Part shown: positions 17,084 to 27,230 of the stretch, piece after piece | How the letters are laid out: each line of letters opens with the position of its first letter | Numbering within the stretch: position 1 is the first letter of the stretch | Source of the DNA: Neobacillus drentensis NBRC 102427 | GTDB taxonomy: Bacteria > Bacillota > Bacilli > Bacillales > Cytobacillaceae | NCBI RefSeq assembly: GCF_001591445.1 | Contig: NZ_BCUX01000023.1 | Location: 36,416-100,415, forward strand | Direction of reading: 5' to 3' | DNA length: 64,000 nucleotides | The notes under the pieces: generated by a model | What the model was told of the DNA's origin: nothing | The model's database searches: none | Seen by the model: the letters and a program-made list of their open reading frames with translations, nothing else | Program-made: the position numbers and the translations under genes

Positions 17084-19518
17084 GTACAAATGAAAAATTC
17101 CGTGACTTGCCTCTAGAAGATGTAATTGGTGATCGTTTTGGTCGATATAGTAAATATATTATTCAAGAACGAGCCCTTCCCGATGCACGTGACGGCTTAA
17201 AACCAGTGCAGCGGAGAATTCTTTATGCGATGCATTTTGAAGGAAATACGCATGATAAAGGTTTTCGTAAATCAGCTAAAACGGTCGGTAACGTTATTGG
17301 TAACTACCATCCACATGGAGATTCATCTGTGTATGAGGCTATGGTACGAATGAGTCAGGATTGGAAGGTAAGAAATGTTCTGGTCCAAATGCATGGAAAC
17401 AACGGCAGCGTCGATGGGGATCCACCGGCAGCCATGCGATATACGGAAGCAAGACTTTCAGCGATTGCATCAGAATTAATGCGTGATATTGAAAAAAACA
17501 CCGTGGAATTTATTTCAAACTTTGATGATACTTCGAAAGAGCCAACTGTTTTGCCAGCCATGTTCCCAAATCTTCTTGTCAATGGATCAACAGGAATTTC
17601 AGCGGGCTATGCAACAGATATCCCGCCGCATCATCTTGGCGAAATCATTGATGGGGTCATCAAGAGAATGGATCAACCCGATTGTTCAGTGGATGATTTA
17701 ATGACAATCGTCAAAGGTCCTGATTTTCCTACAGGCGGTATCATTCAAGGGGTAGCTGGGATTAAAAAAGCCTATGAAACTGGTAAAGGAAAAATTATCG
17801 TCCGTAGTAAAGCAGAAATCGAAGAGGTACGTGGTGGTAAGCAGCAAATTGTTATCACCGAAATTCCTTATGAGATCAATAAGGCCAATCTTGTCAAAAA
17901 AATGGATGAATTCCGTCTCGATCGAAAAGTGGAAGGCATCTCTGAAATCCGTGATGAAACAGACCGGACAGGCCTTAGAATTGTCATTGATTTAAAGAAA
18001 GATGCTGATGCGGAAGGTGTCTTAAACTATCTATACAAAAATAGTGACCTTCAAATAACCTACAATTTTAATATGGTTGCCATTCATAAAAAACGTCCAA
18101 AATTAATGGGACTTAGAGAGATGTTGGATGCATATATCGAGCACCAAAAGGAAGTTGTGACAAGAAGATCGCAATTTGAACTAAATAAAGCCAAAGAGCG
18201 GCAGCATATCGTCGAAGGATTAATGAAGGCTTTATCGATTCTCGATGAAGTTATCGCCACCATCCGTGCTTCCAAGGATAAACGCGATGCGAAGGACAAT
18301 TTAATAGCTAAGTTTGCCTTTACAGAGCTGCAGTCAGAAGCAATCGTTTCTTTACAGCTTTATCGCTTAACGAATACCGATATCACTGCACTGAGACAGG
18401 AAGCTGAAGAATTAGCTAAGAAAATTGACGAGCTTACTAGTATTTTAGCAAGCGATAAAACGCTATTCTCTGTGATTAAAAAAGAATTAAAAGATGTCAA
18501 AAAACGGTTTGCTGATGAGCGTCGATCTAAGATCGAAGCAGAAATCGAAGAATTAAAAATCAATCTTGAAGTCACCGTCCCAAGTGAAGACGTAATTGTT
18601 ACGGTTACAAAACAGGGTTATGTGAAACGAACGAGCCCGCGTTCATTTGCGGCCTCCAGTGGTCAGGACCTTGCCATGAAGGATTCAGATCGATTGTTAG
18701 CGCAACTTGAAATGAATACAAAAGATGTATTGCTCCTGTTTACGAATAAAGGAAATTACTTATTCTGCCCAGTACACGAGCTGCCGGATATCCGCTGGAA
18801 AGACCTTGGCCAGCATATTGCGAATATTATTCCAATTGAGCGTGATGAAGAGATTATCCAAGCCATTCCAGTGAAAGACTTTGAGGCAGATCTATTCTTT
18901 GTCTTTGTCACGAAAAATGGCATGGTCAAGAAAACAGAGTTGAAACAATATAAAGCACAGCGATATTCCAAACCGCTCGTTGCTATCAACCTTAAGGATG
19001 ATGATCAAGTTACGGATGTGCATCTAACAGACGGAACAAAAGAATTATTCTTAATCACCCACTTAGGTTACTCTTTATGGTTTCATGAAGAAGAAATCAG
19101 TATTGTCGGTGCGCGTGCTGCCGGAGTTAAAGGGATTAATTTAAAAGATGACGATTTTGTCATTGGTGGTAAAATTATTCATTCAGACAGTAACGAAACC
19201 ATTGTTATTTCGACGCAGCGTGGAGCTGTGAAGCGGATGAAACTGAAAGAGTTTGAAATAGCAACACGAGCCAAGCGCGGCGTTGTCATTTTAAGAGAGC
19301 TTAAGTCCAATCCACACCGAATTACTGGATTTGTTATCGTAAATGAACAGGATGTTATTTATATCCAAACAGAAAAAGGTCATATTGAGACATTGAATTC
19401 AGTAGATATTCACTATAGTGACCGTTATTCGAATGGGTCATTTATTCTTGATGAAGATGACTACGGAAAAGTAACAACTGTTTGGAAAGTTCCATCATCA
19501 GAAAAACCAGGTCTATAA
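17080..19518 (+). CDS. parC: DNA topoisomerase IV subunit A
   Basis: An 812-residue GyrA-type breakage-reunion subunit. Catalytic Tyr is about residue 121 in [10 protein letters not shown]. The quinolone-resistance region reads [14 protein letters not shown] with the first Ser and the Glu in the drug-sensitive state. The C-terminal beta-pinwheel has repeated blade motifs such as GYVKRT, GMVKKT and GAVKRMK. Start ATG overlaps the parE stop by 4 bp. Transcription ends at the terminator right after the gene. Confidence 0.98.
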   Translation: MSTNEKFRDLPLEDVIGDRFGRYSKYIIQERALPDARDGLKPVQRRILYAMHFEGNTHDKGFRKSAKTVGNVIGNYHPHGDSSVYEAMVRMSQDWKVRNVLVQMHGNNGSVDGDPPAAMRYTEARLSAIASELMRDIEKNTVEFISNFDDTSKEPTVLPAMFPNLLVNGSTGISAGYATDIPPHHLGEIIDGVIKRMDQPDCSVDDLMTIVKGPDFPTGGIIQGVAGIKKAYETGKGKIIVRSKAEIEEVRGGKQQIVITEIPYEINKANLVKKMDEFRLDRKVEGISEIRDETDRTGLRIVIDLKKDADAEGVLNYLYKNSDLQITYNFNMVAIHKKRPKLMGLREMLDAYIEHQKEVVTRRSQFELNKAKERQHIVEGLMKALSILDEVIATIRASKDKRDAKDNLIAKFAFTELQSEAIVSLQLYRLTNTDITALRQEAEELAKKIDELTSILASDKTLFSVIKKELKDVKKRFADERRSKIEAEIEELKINLEVTVPSEDVIVTVTKQGYVKRTSPRSFAASSGQDLAMKDSDRLLAQLEMNTKDVLLLFTNKGNYLFCPVHELPDIRWKDLGQHIANIIPIERDEEIIQAIPVKDFEADLFFVFVTKNGMVKKTELKQYKAQRYSKPLVAINLKDDDQVTDVHLTDGTKELFLITHLGYSLWFHEEEISIVGARAAGVKGINLKDDDFVIGGKIIHSDSNETIVISTQRGAVKRMKLKEFEIATRAKRGVVILRELKSNPHRITGFVIVNEQDVIYIQTEKGHIETLNSVDIHYSDRYSNGSFILDEDDYGKVTTVWKVPSSEKPGL

Positions 19519-19528
19519 ATTTTTGCAG

Positions 19529-19558
19529 GACTCTCTAGAAATCTAGAGGGTCTTTTTT
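19529..19558 (+). terminator. Terminator of parEC
   Basis: 11-bp stem GACTCTCTAGA / TCTAGAGGGTC with one T-G pair, then six T. Confidence 0.92.
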
Positions 19559-19615
19559 CATCATTTTTCCAAAACTGGACATACTAACTATTAACAGAGT
19601 TGGGAGGGTTCATGA

Positions 19616-20374
19616 ATGAAAAAAGAGATGCTTCTGGTTATTGCTTCGTTTTTCCTCATGTCACTTACTGCGATTACCGGGGTCTATGCCATCGAAGAAA
19701 CGACTAAAATAGTCACGATTTCTAAAGAGGAAGCAGACATTACAAGTGATGGTAAAGTGGAGGAGATCCTTTTGAAGGGGGTTCCTTATCAGAAGGAAGA
19801 TACATTTTTGGAGAAAATTTATCTTGAAATTAACGCCTCGAACGGTAAGAAATATTCCTTCCCATTGGAAAGTGGTGCTAGAGCTTCATTTCAGTTAGTG
19901 GACTTAAACGGAGATGGCTTACAGGATTTATTTGCAAGTGTGTTGACGGGGGAAAGTGAGGGAATTGTCCAAAACTACGCCTATTCCCTAAAAGATTTTG
20001 TACAAATTGATATACCACTGCCGGAGCCGCTTGAAATGGATAGCCATTTTTTAAAAGGATATAAAGCAGAAATCAAACTTACCGAAACAGGAAAAGCCTA
20101 TCAGTTTGATTTAAAGGACCGAAAGATATATTATAATAGGCTCGGACTTTATTATAAAGGAAAACTAAATGAGCCTACTGAGCTAACCGTAAACCCATTT
20201 AATCAGCTCCAACCGATCGCAATAAAGGGCAATAAAGTGGAGTTACAGGGGGAACAAAGGGTCACTGGAATCGCAAATGCGGACGTCATTGCATCTGTTA
20301 AATCTACTTGGACGTTTGAAAGAGGTCATTGGAAACTAAAAAGTACAATTGTAAATAAAGAATTAACTAGATGA
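19616..20374 (+). CDS. Secreted protein with a VCBS/FG-GAP-like calcium motif
   Basis: A 252-residue protein not assigned to a named family. Residues 1-25 look like a signal peptide ending near GVYA. The mature part is beta-rich and contains DLNGDGLQDLF (about residue 100), a DxNxDG calcium loop as in VCBS/FG-GAP repeats, but only one copy. It is monocistronic, with TTGGGAGG before the ATG and a terminator after. A role at the cell surface or spore envelope is possible; nothing in context decides. Confidence 0.75.
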   Translation: MKKEMLLVIASFFLMSLTAITGVYAIEETTKIVTISKEEADITSDGKVEEILLKGVPYQKEDTFLEKIYLEINASNGKKYSFPLESGARASFQLVDLNGDGLQDLFASVLTGESEGIVQNYAYSLKDFVQIDIPLPEPLEMDSHFLKGYKAEIKLTETGKAYQFDLKDRKIYYNRLGLYYKGKLNEPTELTVNPFNQLQPIAIKGNKVELQGEQRVTGIANADVIASVKSTWTFERGHWKLKSTIVNKELTR

Positions 20375-20381
20375 TTTTTTT

Positions 20382-20410
20382 AAACACAGGACTTCCTGTG
20401 TTTTTTATTT
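20382..20410 (+). terminator. Terminator of the secreted protein gene
   Basis: 9-bp stem AAACACAGG / CCTGTGTTT with ACTT loop and T tail. Confidence 0.92.
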
Positions 20411-20571
20411 TGATAATAATTGACGGGATAATCTGTCGGGAATATACTTATGATTGCTTAGCAAGCCACACAGCTACGATAAAAATTTAATAATTTATTT
20501 TGTTCATATTCAGTTCATAAAACTAGGATAAAATTACTCTTAATTACTATTAAAAACGGAGTTGAAGAATT

Positions 20572-22299
20572 TTGATTAAATTAACCAAATTTCTAAAGCC
20601 ATTTCAATTATCCATTTATATGGTTTTAGGCCTCGTGCTCTTACAGTCCTTGTCCGAGCTTTACTTGCCAACCTTAATGGCCGATATCGTTGACAAAGGT
20701 GTAGTGACTGGTGATACACATTACATATGGAAAATCGGCGGCTTCATGCTGCTCGTTGCAGCAGGAGGGATGATTTGTTCAATTGCTGCGAGTTTCTACT
20801 CAGCTAAAGCAGCTTCAGGCTTTGGAAAGTTCTTGCGGAGCAAGATTTTCGCACACGTTGGGAACTTTTCGTTACATGAGTTTGATAAACTCGGAACAGC
20901 CTCACTGATTACCAGAACAACTAACGATATTACCCAAATCCAACAGGTATTAGTGATGATGTTACGTATGATGGCGATGGCACCAATGATGTGTATTGGC
21001 GGGATCATTATGGCCTATTCAAAGGATGCCAAGCTAACCTTGGTTCTTGCTGTCGCTTTGCCTATCCTCGTGCTGGCCATCGTAGTTATTGCAAGAAAAG
21101 GGATCCCGCTTTTTAAAGCAATGCAAGTTAAATTAGATAATCTCAATCGTGTTTTACGAGAAAACTTAACCGGTATTCGTGTCATTCGTTCATTTAATCG
21201 AGTCGAGCATGAGAAGAAGCGGTTTGATGAAGCGAACTGGGATTTAACACAAACCGCGATTAAGGTTAATAAAATCATGGCGGCCATGATGCCGATTATG
21301 ATGATTGTGTTAAACCTCTCGACTGTAGCGATTGTCTGGTTTGGCGGACTACGAATTAGTCATGGTCATATGCAGGTTGGTGATATGATGGCGTTTATTC
21401 AATATGCCATGCAAATTATGTTCTCGTTCATCATGCTGTCGATGATGTTTGTGATGATTCCAAGGGCATCCGTATCTGCGGTCCGAATCAATGAAGTTCT
21501 TGAAACCGTAGCAGATATTAAGGATCCATCAACGCCGTTATCAGAGGATGGCTTAAAAGGGCATGTAGAATTCCAAGAGGTAACTTTCAGCTATCCTGGG
21601 GCGGAAATGCCTGCTATTTCTAATATTTCTTTTTCGATGAGGCCGGGTGAAGTGACAGCTATAATCGGTGGAACTGGCTCTGGTAAGTCGACATTGATTA
21701 ACTTGATTCCGCGCTTTTATGATGTCGACAGTGGAAAAGTCCTTGTCGATGGGATCGATGTTAGGGAAATGGCGCAAGAACAGCTTAGGAAAAAAATTGG
21801 GTTTGTCCCCCAGCAATCCGTGCTTTTTACCGGGACCATTGCAGAAAATATACGTTATGGGAAAGAAACGGCAACAACAGCAGAGGTGGAACATGCGGCA
21901 GAAGTTGCCCAGGCCAAAGAATTTATTGCCAATATGCCTGAAGGGTTTGATGCGGTAATTGCGCAAGGGGGAACAAATGTTTCTGGCGGACAGAAACAAC
22001 GATTATCAATTGCGAGAGCCCTCGTTCGAAAGCCAGAAATCTATATATTCGATGACAGCTTTTCCGCATTGGACTTTAAAACAGATGCCAAACTTCGCTC
22101 AGCCTTAAAAGCAGAAACTGGTAATTCCACTGTATTAATCGTAGCACAACGAGTAACAACAATTATGGATGCCGATCAGATTATTGTCCTAGATAACGGC
22201 GAAATTTCCGGAATTGGCAAACACAAGGAATTGATGGAATCGAGTGCGGTTTACCGTGAAATTGTAATGTCACAGCTGTCAGAGGAGGAAATCGCATGA
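20572..22299 (+). CDS. Heterodimeric ABC exporter, subunit 1 (degenerate catalytic site)
   Basis: A 575-residue exporter half with six membrane helices (1-310) and a nucleotide-binding domain (about 335-575). Walker A GGTGSGKST is near 365 and signature VSGGQ near 470. Walker B reads IYIFDDSFSALD, so the catalytic Glu is Asp (about D495), the hallmark of the BmrC/LmrC-type partner in asymmetric heterodimers. TTG start 20572 with GGAG 10 nt upstream. It overlaps the second subunit by 4 bp. Likely substrates are drugs or lipids, by family only. Confidence 0.92.
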   Translation: MIKLTKFLKPFQLSIYMVLGLVLLQSLSELYLPTLMADIVDKGVVTGDTHYIWKIGGFMLLVAAGGMICSIAASFYSAKAASGFGKFLRSKIFAHVGNFSLHEFDKLGTASLITRTTNDITQIQQVLVMMLRMMAMAPMMCIGGIIMAYSKDAKLTLVLAVALPILVLAIVVIARKGIPLFKAMQVKLDNLNRVLRENLTGIRVIRSFNRVEHEKKRFDEANWDLTQTAIKVNKIMAAMMPIMMIVLNLSTVAIVWFGGLRISHGHMQVGDMMAFIQYAMQIMFSFIMLSMMFVMIPRASVSAVRINEVLETVADIKDPSTPLSEDGLKGHVEFQEVTFSYPGAEMPAISNISFSMRPGEVTAIIGGTGSGKSTLINLIPRFYDVDSGKVLVDGIDVREMAQEQLRKKIGFVPQQSVLFTGTIAENIRYGKETATTAEVEHAAEVAQAKEFIANMPEGFDAVIAQGGTNVSGGQKQRLSIARALVRKPEIYIFDDSFSALDFKTDAKLRSALKAETGNSTVLIVAQRVTTIMDADQIIVLDNGEISGIGKHKELMESSAVYREIVMSQLSEEEIA

Positions 22300-24194
22300 G
22301 TAAGGATCAAAAACCCGAACATAATTCCGAACCTCGCAGACCTGGCCCGGGCCCAGGCGGAGGATTTGGCCCTATGGGTATGGGTATGCCCGTTCAAAAA
22401 GCAAAGAATTTTAAAGGAACCTTAAATCGATTAATCAGCTATTTGAAGCCTTATAAATTACAGCTGCTTTCTGTATTGTTAACTGCAATTATTAGTACCA
22501 TTTTTTCGATCGTCAGCCCGAAAATTATGGGGAAAGCAACAACCAAATTATTTGAAGGCTTGATGATGAAGCTGAAGGGTGTCCCCGGGGCCAAAATAGA
22601 TTTTGATTATATCGGTCAAATTATTATCTTACTCATTGGCCTCTATATATTGAGTGCAATTTTCGCCTATTTACAACAATACATCATGGCAGGTGTCGCT
22701 CAGAAAACAGTGTATAATCTTCGAAAAGAAGTAGAGGAAAAGCTTAACCGGCTGCCTTTAAAATACTTTGATTCACATACCCATGGGGAGATTCTTAGCC
22801 GAGCGGTCAATGATGTCGATAATATTAGCACGACCTTACAGCAAAGCTTAACCCAGTTGATTACCTCTGTAGTTACTATTATCGGAGTAATCATCATGAT
22901 GCTATCAATCAGTCCATTGATGACATTGATTGTAATTGTTACTCTGCCACTAAGTGGTGTGGCGATTGCAAAAATCGCCAAAAAGTCACAGTTGTATTTT
23001 AAAGGGCAGCAAAAATCACTGGGCCAGCTTAATGGTCATGTGGAAGAAATGTACACAGGGCATAAGGTAGTCAAAGTATTTGGACATGAGCAGAAATCGA
23101 TTGAAACATTTGAAGGAATTAATGAAACTCTCTACCAATCCGCATGGAAGGCCCAATTTGTATCCGGGATGATTATGCCACTCATGTCATTTATTAATAA
23201 TATTGGCTATGTCCTAGTCTCAGTCGTGGGCGGAATCCTGGTTACGAAAAAAGCGATTGAAATTGGTGATATTCAGGCTTTCATTCAATATGCGCGGCAG
23301 TTTTCCCAGCCAATTGCTCAAACAGCATCGATTGCCAACGTTATTCAATCAACTATTGCCAGTGCAGAACGTGTATTTGAAATATTAGATGAAACGGAAG
23401 AGGTCCCAGAAGCAGTTCAAGCGATAGTAATTACTGCTCCAAAGGGCGAAGTAACTTTTGAACAGGTTACCTTTGGTTATGAGGAAAATGAAATCTTAAT
23501 TAAAAATATGCAAATTGATGTGAAATCGGGCCAGACAGTTGCGATTGTCGGACCAACAGGGGCAGGGAAGACCACGCTTATTAATTTGTTAATGCGATTC
23601 TACGAGCTTAATTCCGGTCGAATCTTAATTGATGGAATTGATACTAGAGATCTTAAAAGGGAACACCTGAGGAGCTTATTTGGGATGGTTCTGCAGGATA
23701 CTTGGCTATTTAATAGTACGATTTATGATAATATTGCCTATGGAAGGGAAGGGGCAACTAAAGAGGAAGTGGTGGCAGCGGCTCGTGCTGCTAACGCGGA
23801 CCATTTTATTCGAACTCTTCCGGATGGATATGATACGATTTTGAATGAGGAAGCATCCAATATTTCTCAGGGCCAAAAACAACTGTTAACCATTGCCAGA
23901 GCGATTCTCGCTAATCCTGCGATTCTGATCCTTGACGAAGCAACAAGCAGTGTCGATACCCGGACAGAGGTACAAATTCAAAAGGCGATGAACCATTTGA
24001 TGAAAGGAAGGACCAGCTTTGTGATCGCCCATAGATTATCAACGATTAGAGAGGCAGATTTAATCCTTGTGATGAATAATGGAAGTGTGATTGAAAAAGG
24101 AAATCATCTTGAATTACTTGAAAAAGACGGATTTTATGCGGATCTGTATAATAGTCAGTTTACTGGCAGTAATTCAATGAAAGATGCAGGATAA
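22296..24194 (+). CDS. Heterodimeric ABC exporter, subunit 2
   Basis: A 632-residue exporter half with a Pro/Gly/Met-rich cytoplasmic N-terminal tail (residues 12-35), six membrane helices and an NBD. Walker A GPTGAGKTT is near 418, Walker B ILILDEATSSVD keeps the catalytic Glu, but the signature is ISQGQ instead of LSGGQ (about 522). Together with subunit 1 this makes one canonical and one degenerate ATP site, as in BmrCD, LmrCD and TM287/288. ATG overlaps the upstream stop (ATGA). Confidence 0.93.
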   Translation: MSKDQKPEHNSEPRRPGPGPGGGFGPMGMGMPVQKAKNFKGTLNRLISYLKPYKLQLLSVLLTAIISTIFSIVSPKIMGKATTKLFEGLMMKLKGVPGAKIDFDYIGQIIILLIGLYILSAIFAYLQQYIMAGVAQKTVYNLRKEVEEKLNRLPLKYFDSHTHGEILSRAVNDVDNISTTLQQSLTQLITSVVTIIGVIIMMLSISPLMTLIVIVTLPLSGVAIAKIAKKSQLYFKGQQKSLGQLNGHVEEMYTGHKVVKVFGHEQKSIETFEGINETLYQSAWKAQFVSGMIMPLMSFINNIGYVLVSVVGGILVTKKAIEIGDIQAFIQYARQFSQPIAQTASIANVIQSTIASAERVFEILDETEEVPEAVQAIVITAPKGEVTFEQVTFGYEENEILIKNMQIDVKSGQTVAIVGPTGAGKTTLINLLMRFYELNSGRILIDGIDTRDLKREHLRSLFGMVLQDTWLFNSTIYDNIAYGREGATKEEVVAAARAANADHFIRTLPDGYDTILNEEASNISQGQKQLLTIARAILANPAILILDEATSSVDTRTEVQIQKAMNHLMKGRTSFVIAHRLSTIREADLILVMNNGSVIEKGNHLELLEKDGFYADLYNSQFTGSNSMKDAG

Positions 24195-24201
24195 ATGGAT
24201 G

Positions 24202-24238
24202 CGTTTGGAAAGCTTTGAGCTTTCTGAACGCTTTTTTT
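24202..24238 (+). terminator. Terminator of the ABC exporter operon
   Basis: Stem GCGTT..GAAAGC / GCTTTC..AACGC with an internal TG-TG bubble and a T7 tail. Confidence 0.92.
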
Positions 24239-24270
24239 AATTCCGGAAAATGAATAAAAATTTCGCTGCA

Positions 24271-24303
<33 letters not shown>

Positions 24304-24316
24304 TATTTCGCATTTT

Positions 24317-24343
24317 TGTTTACATAATATTATTATGTAAACT
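24317..24343. repeat. dif-like palindrome next to xerS
   Basis: A perfect 12-1-12 inverted repeat: GTTTACATAATA (24318-24329), T, TATTATGTAAAC (24331-24342). Its right part, TATTATGTAAACT, is identical to the right 13 bases of the B. subtilis chromosome-dimer resolution site dif as I remember it. Here the left arm is a mirror copy of the right arm rather than the XerC-type arm, and with 11-bp arms the spacer is 5 bp. It lies between convergent transcripts, 48 nt beyond the 3' end of a XerS-type recombinase gene. Recombination at it is inference. Confidence 0.6.
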
Positions 24344-24351
24344 GATAAATT

Positions 24352-24383
24352 ATATAAAAAAGACTGCCATAATGATGACAGTC
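24352..24383 (-). terminator. Terminator of xerS
   Basis: Minus-strand stem GACTG / CAGTC with a 12-nt loop, followed by a run of T. Confidence 0.75.
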
Positions 24384-24390
24384 CTATTAT

Positions 24391-25479
24391 TTAGTCTATT
24401 TGTTCTTTCGGCATATCCATCTTATCAACTGCAATTTTAAGATCATCATTCTTTATGTGCGTGTAGATCATCGTTGTTTGGATGGATGAATGGCCTAATT
24501 GCCGTCTTAATTTCGGAACATCATTGATCTCAGCATGGTATCTGGTTGCAAACGAATGACGCAGCTTATGTACGGATAATGAAGGTTTACCAAATGAGGT
24601 GGCATATTTTTCGATCAGATTTTCAACGGCTCTAGCTTTTAATCTTCGTGATTTTACTTTCGGACCCGTTGGTCCACTAACAAATAATGCCTTTTCATTT
24701 TTATCAACGTTGTATTTGGCAGTTCGGACTGCTAAATATTCTTGGAGGTCAGCCATAGCCACTTGACTAAAATAAACGAATTGTTCTTTATTTCCTTTGC
24801 GGATAACCCTGACACAGTACTTTTTAAAATCAATATCATCTAGTTCAATGCCAATTAACTCGGAAAGACGAAGTCCAGACCCAAGAATTAATGATACAAT
24901 GGCTGTATCGCGTTCTTTATTCAATTGATGAAAGTTAAATAACTTTTTATTTTCTTTATTTAAATCGCCGTAATCATTGGCAACAAAGAGGCGAAACTTC
25001 TCATATTCATCGCCCAGAAGAATTTTGCCTTCCATTTTAGTTGCCTTCGTTTCCATACTGTCTTTTACTTCATTAAATTCGATTTTTGCCATGACATTAC
25101 GATTCAAATACGGCTTTAAGTCTGGTGTTTCAGCAATATTTTGCAAATAATTAAACAGTGATTTTAACGCCGATAATTTCCGATTAACGGTTAACTCTTT
25201 ATTACTTAATTGATAATGGAGATAGTTTAAGAAACTTTCAATCTCTAAGACAGTCATTTGCTCCAATCTTTCTATAGGAATATCTTTGATGCTGCCAGAA
25301 GCTAATTGCTCATTGATCATCCAAGTAAAGAAGATTTTATAATCATGACAATAATTGAATAAGGATGCCGTCGAAAGTTTACGTAATTTATGGTTGATGT
25401 ATTCGTCAACATACCAAGGAAGTTCGTTAAGGATCGTTTGTAGTTTTTGAAATTGATGCTGCTTATTTTGATTTACCAT
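24391..25479 (-). CDS. xerS: Tyrosine recombinase, XerS type
   Basis: A 362-residue tyrosine recombinase with a SAM-like core-binding N-terminal domain (about 20-125) and catalytic domain (about 165-355). All catalytic residues are present: R204 in GSGLRLSEL, K228 in RKG, H304 and R307 in HKLRHS, H330 in LGHSS, and nucleophile Y339 in MIYTH. Length and N terminus (LNELPWYVDEYINHKLRKLS) match XerS, the single-protein chromosome dimer resolvase of streptococci, not the shorter XerC/XerD. A dif-like palindrome is next to it. No flanking mobile element genes are seen, so it is probably a resident gene. Confidence 0.88.
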   Translation of the reverse strand: MVNQNKQHQFQKLQTILNELPWYVDEYINHKLRKLSTASLFNYCHDYKIFFTWMINEQLASGSIKDIPIERLEQMTVLEIESFLNYLHYQLSNKELTVNRKLSALKSLFNYLQNIAETPDLKPYLNRNVMAKIEFNEVKDSMETKATKMEGKILLGDEYEKFRLFVANDYGDLNKENKKLFNFHQLNKERDTAIVSLILGSGLRLSELIGIELDDIDFKKYCVRVIRKGNKEQFVYFSQVAMADLQEYLAVRTAKYNVDKNEKALFVSGPTGPKVKSRRLKARAVENLIEKYATSFGKPSLSVHKLRHSFATRYHAEINDVPKLRRQLGHSSIQTTMIYTHIKNDDLKIAVDKMDMPKEQID

Positions 25480-25601
25480 AAAATCACCCCACTTCTATAT
25501 TTTACTAAATTAAGTTAATTGCGTCAAATTTATATTTTACGCAGTTTACTTATTTAATATGATCAACGACTTCAGGTTTGAATCTTCCCACTATAACCGA
25601 T

Positions 25602-25637
25602 AAAAAACGCCGACTGGTCTTTATCACCAATCGGCGT
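25602..25637 (-). terminator. Terminator of pdxST
   Basis: Minus-strand stem ACGCCGATTGGT / ACCAGTCGGCGT with one non-canonical pair, then six T. Confidence 0.9.
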
Positions 25638-25648
25638 CCCCGCTTCAC

Positions 25649-26239
25649 CTAATGAACTAAAACATTTGTATGCTCTCGCACCATTTCAATAAAATACTTC
25701 ATAATTCTTAGATCCTCTGTTAATTCCGGATGAAAGGAACATCCTAAAAATTGGCCATCCCGCGCTAAAACAATGCGCTCTTCATGTTTTGCGAGTACTT
25801 CAACATTTTCTCCTGCCGCAACGATATGTGGAGCCCGGATAAAAACAGCAGGAATATCCTCTCCTACTCCGCTGATGGACATCTCGACTTCAAAACTATC
25901 GACTTGGCGGCCAAATGAATTCCGTTCGACCACGACGTCCATCACCCCCAGATGTGGCGTATCATAACCAACGATTTCTGTTGCCAGTAAAATCAGGCCT
26001 GCACATGTTCCAAACATCGGAACTCCCCCGGCGGCTAGAGCTCGAATGGGTTCAAGCAACTCGTATCGATCCAGCAGTTTCCGCATTGTTGTACTTTCTC
26101 CGCCAGGCAGTACAAGACCATTCAATTCTTTTAGATCTTCAGCCGATTTAACTGAAATCGCCCTACAGCCAAGCTCTTCAATTTGTCTTATATGCTCTCT
26201 GACTGCACCTTGTAATGCAAGTACCCCTATTTTCAGCAT
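25649..26239 (-). CDS. pdxT: Pyridoxal 5'-phosphate synthase glutaminase subunit
   Basis: A 196-residue class I glutamine amidotransferase that feeds ammonia to PdxS in PLP synthesis. Oxyanion loop [10 protein letters not shown], nucleophile Cys in [11 protein letters not shown], and His-Glu in [10 protein letters not shown] are all visible. ATG 26239 gives the family start [11 protein letters not shown]; the longer frame from 26275 runs into pdxS and is rejected. One base separates it from the pdxS stop, so the two are translated together. Confidence 0.97.
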   Translation of the reverse strand: MLKIGVLALQGAVREHIRQIEELGCRAISVKSAEDLKELNGLVLPGGESTTMRKLLDRYELLEPIRALAAGGVPMFGTCAGLILLATEIVGYDTPHLGVMDVVVERNSFGRQVDSFEVEMSISGVGEDIPAVFIRAPHIVAAGENVEVLAKHEERIVLARDGQFLGCSFHPELTEDLRIMKYFIEMVREHTNVLVH

Positions 26240-26240
26240 A

Positions 26241-27125
26241 TTACCAACCACGTTCCTGCATACGGTCTTTTGCATCTAACGCAGAAATTTCAATACCTTT
26301 CATCGGTGTCCCCAGCTCTTTTGAGATTTCGGCAATCAGTTTATAATCTCGGTAGTTTGTTGTTGCAGCTACAATAGCCCGTGCGAATTTTTCTGGATTT
26401 TCGGATTTGAAAATACCTGATCCTACAAATACACCATCAGCCCCAAGTTCCATCATTAAAGCAGCATCAGCCGGTGTCGCCACCCCGCCAGCAGCAAAAT
26501 TGACAACAGGCAGCCTTCCCAATTTTTTAATTTCTAGCAATAATTCAAATGGTGCTCCTAAATTCTTTGCTTCCGTCATTAATTCGTCCGTATTCATACC
26601 GACAACGCGTCTTACTTGGGCATTCACTTTTCGAATATGACGAACCGCCTCTACAATATTTCCAGTTCCTGGTTCCCCTTTTGTTCGTAACATAGATGCT
26701 CCTTCGCCAATGCGACGTGCAGCTTCCCCTAAATCGCGGCACCCGCAAACAAAAGGTACGGTATAGTCGCTTTTTAATAAATGGTATTCCTCATCCGCAG
26801 GTGTCAATACTTCACTTTCATCTATGTAATCGACGCCCATTGCTTCTAATACACGTGCTTCGACAATGTGGCCGATCCGTGCTTTTGCCATTACTGGAAT
26901 GGTTACAGCGTTCATTACTTCTTCCATAATCCGAGGATCTGCCATCCTTGCAACGCCCCCTGCTGCGCGAATATCGGAAGGTACCCGCTCCAACGCCATT
27001 ACCGCAACCGCACCGGCAGCCTCAGCTATTTTTGCCTGCTCGGCATTAATGACATCCATAATAACGCCGCCTTTTTGCATTTCAGCCATTCCTCGTTTTA
27101 CTCTTTCGGTTCCCACTAGTTTCAT
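26241..27125 (-). CDS. pdxS: Pyridoxal 5'-phosphate synthase lyase subunit
   Basis: A 294-residue TIM-barrel enzyme making PLP from ribose 5-phosphate, glyceraldehyde 3-phosphate and ammonia. Conserved segments are [16 protein letters not shown], the active-site Lys in VMAKARIGH, and [30 protein letters not shown] 27125 with AACCTCC complement (GGAGGTT) upstream is the start; an upstream in-frame start at 27230 has no support. Divergent from pdxR, as expected for PdxR-controlled pdxST. Confidence 0.97.
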   Translation of the reverse strand: MKLVGTERVKRGMAEMQKGGVIMDVINAEQAKIAEAAGAVAVMALERVPSDIRAAGGVARMADPRIMEEVMNAVTIPVMAKARIGHIVEARVLEAMGVDYIDESEVLTPADEEYHLLKSDYTVPFVCGCRDLGEAARRIGEGASMLRTKGEPGTGNIVEAVRHIRKVNAQVRRVVGMNTDELMTEAKNLGAPFELLLEIKKLGRLPVVNFAAGGVATPADAALMMELGADGVFVGSGIFKSENPEKFARAIVAATTNYRDYKLIAEISKELGTPMKGIEISALDAKDRMQERGW

Positions 27126-27143
27126 AAAATAACCTCCATCCAT

Positions 27144-27201
27144 TTGATAATTACTAGTATAATAGAAATTGACTACATGAAAAGGTTCAGTTTCATGAAA
27201 A
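27144..27201. promoter_or_regulatory. Candidate PdxR operator in the pdxS-pdxR intergenic region
   Basis: The octamer CATGAAAA occurs at 27176-27183 and 27194-27201, a direct repeat with 18-bp period; the same bases also give ATGAAA/TTTCAT dyads. On the minus strand a TATTAT/TATACT -10 for pdxS (about 27155-27164) lies just downstream of them, with only a poor -35, which suits an activated promoter. MocR-type regulators commonly bind direct repeats. The assignment is inference. Confidence 0.45.
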
Positions 27202-27230
27202 ACAATGTGGTCAGTTGGAGGAAATTGCAA

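Noticed and set aside
21553..21999. 148-residue minus-strand frame inside the ABC exporter gene
   Set aside because: Antisense to the conserved nucleotide-binding domain, with Cys/Arg/His-rich composition and no ribosome site.
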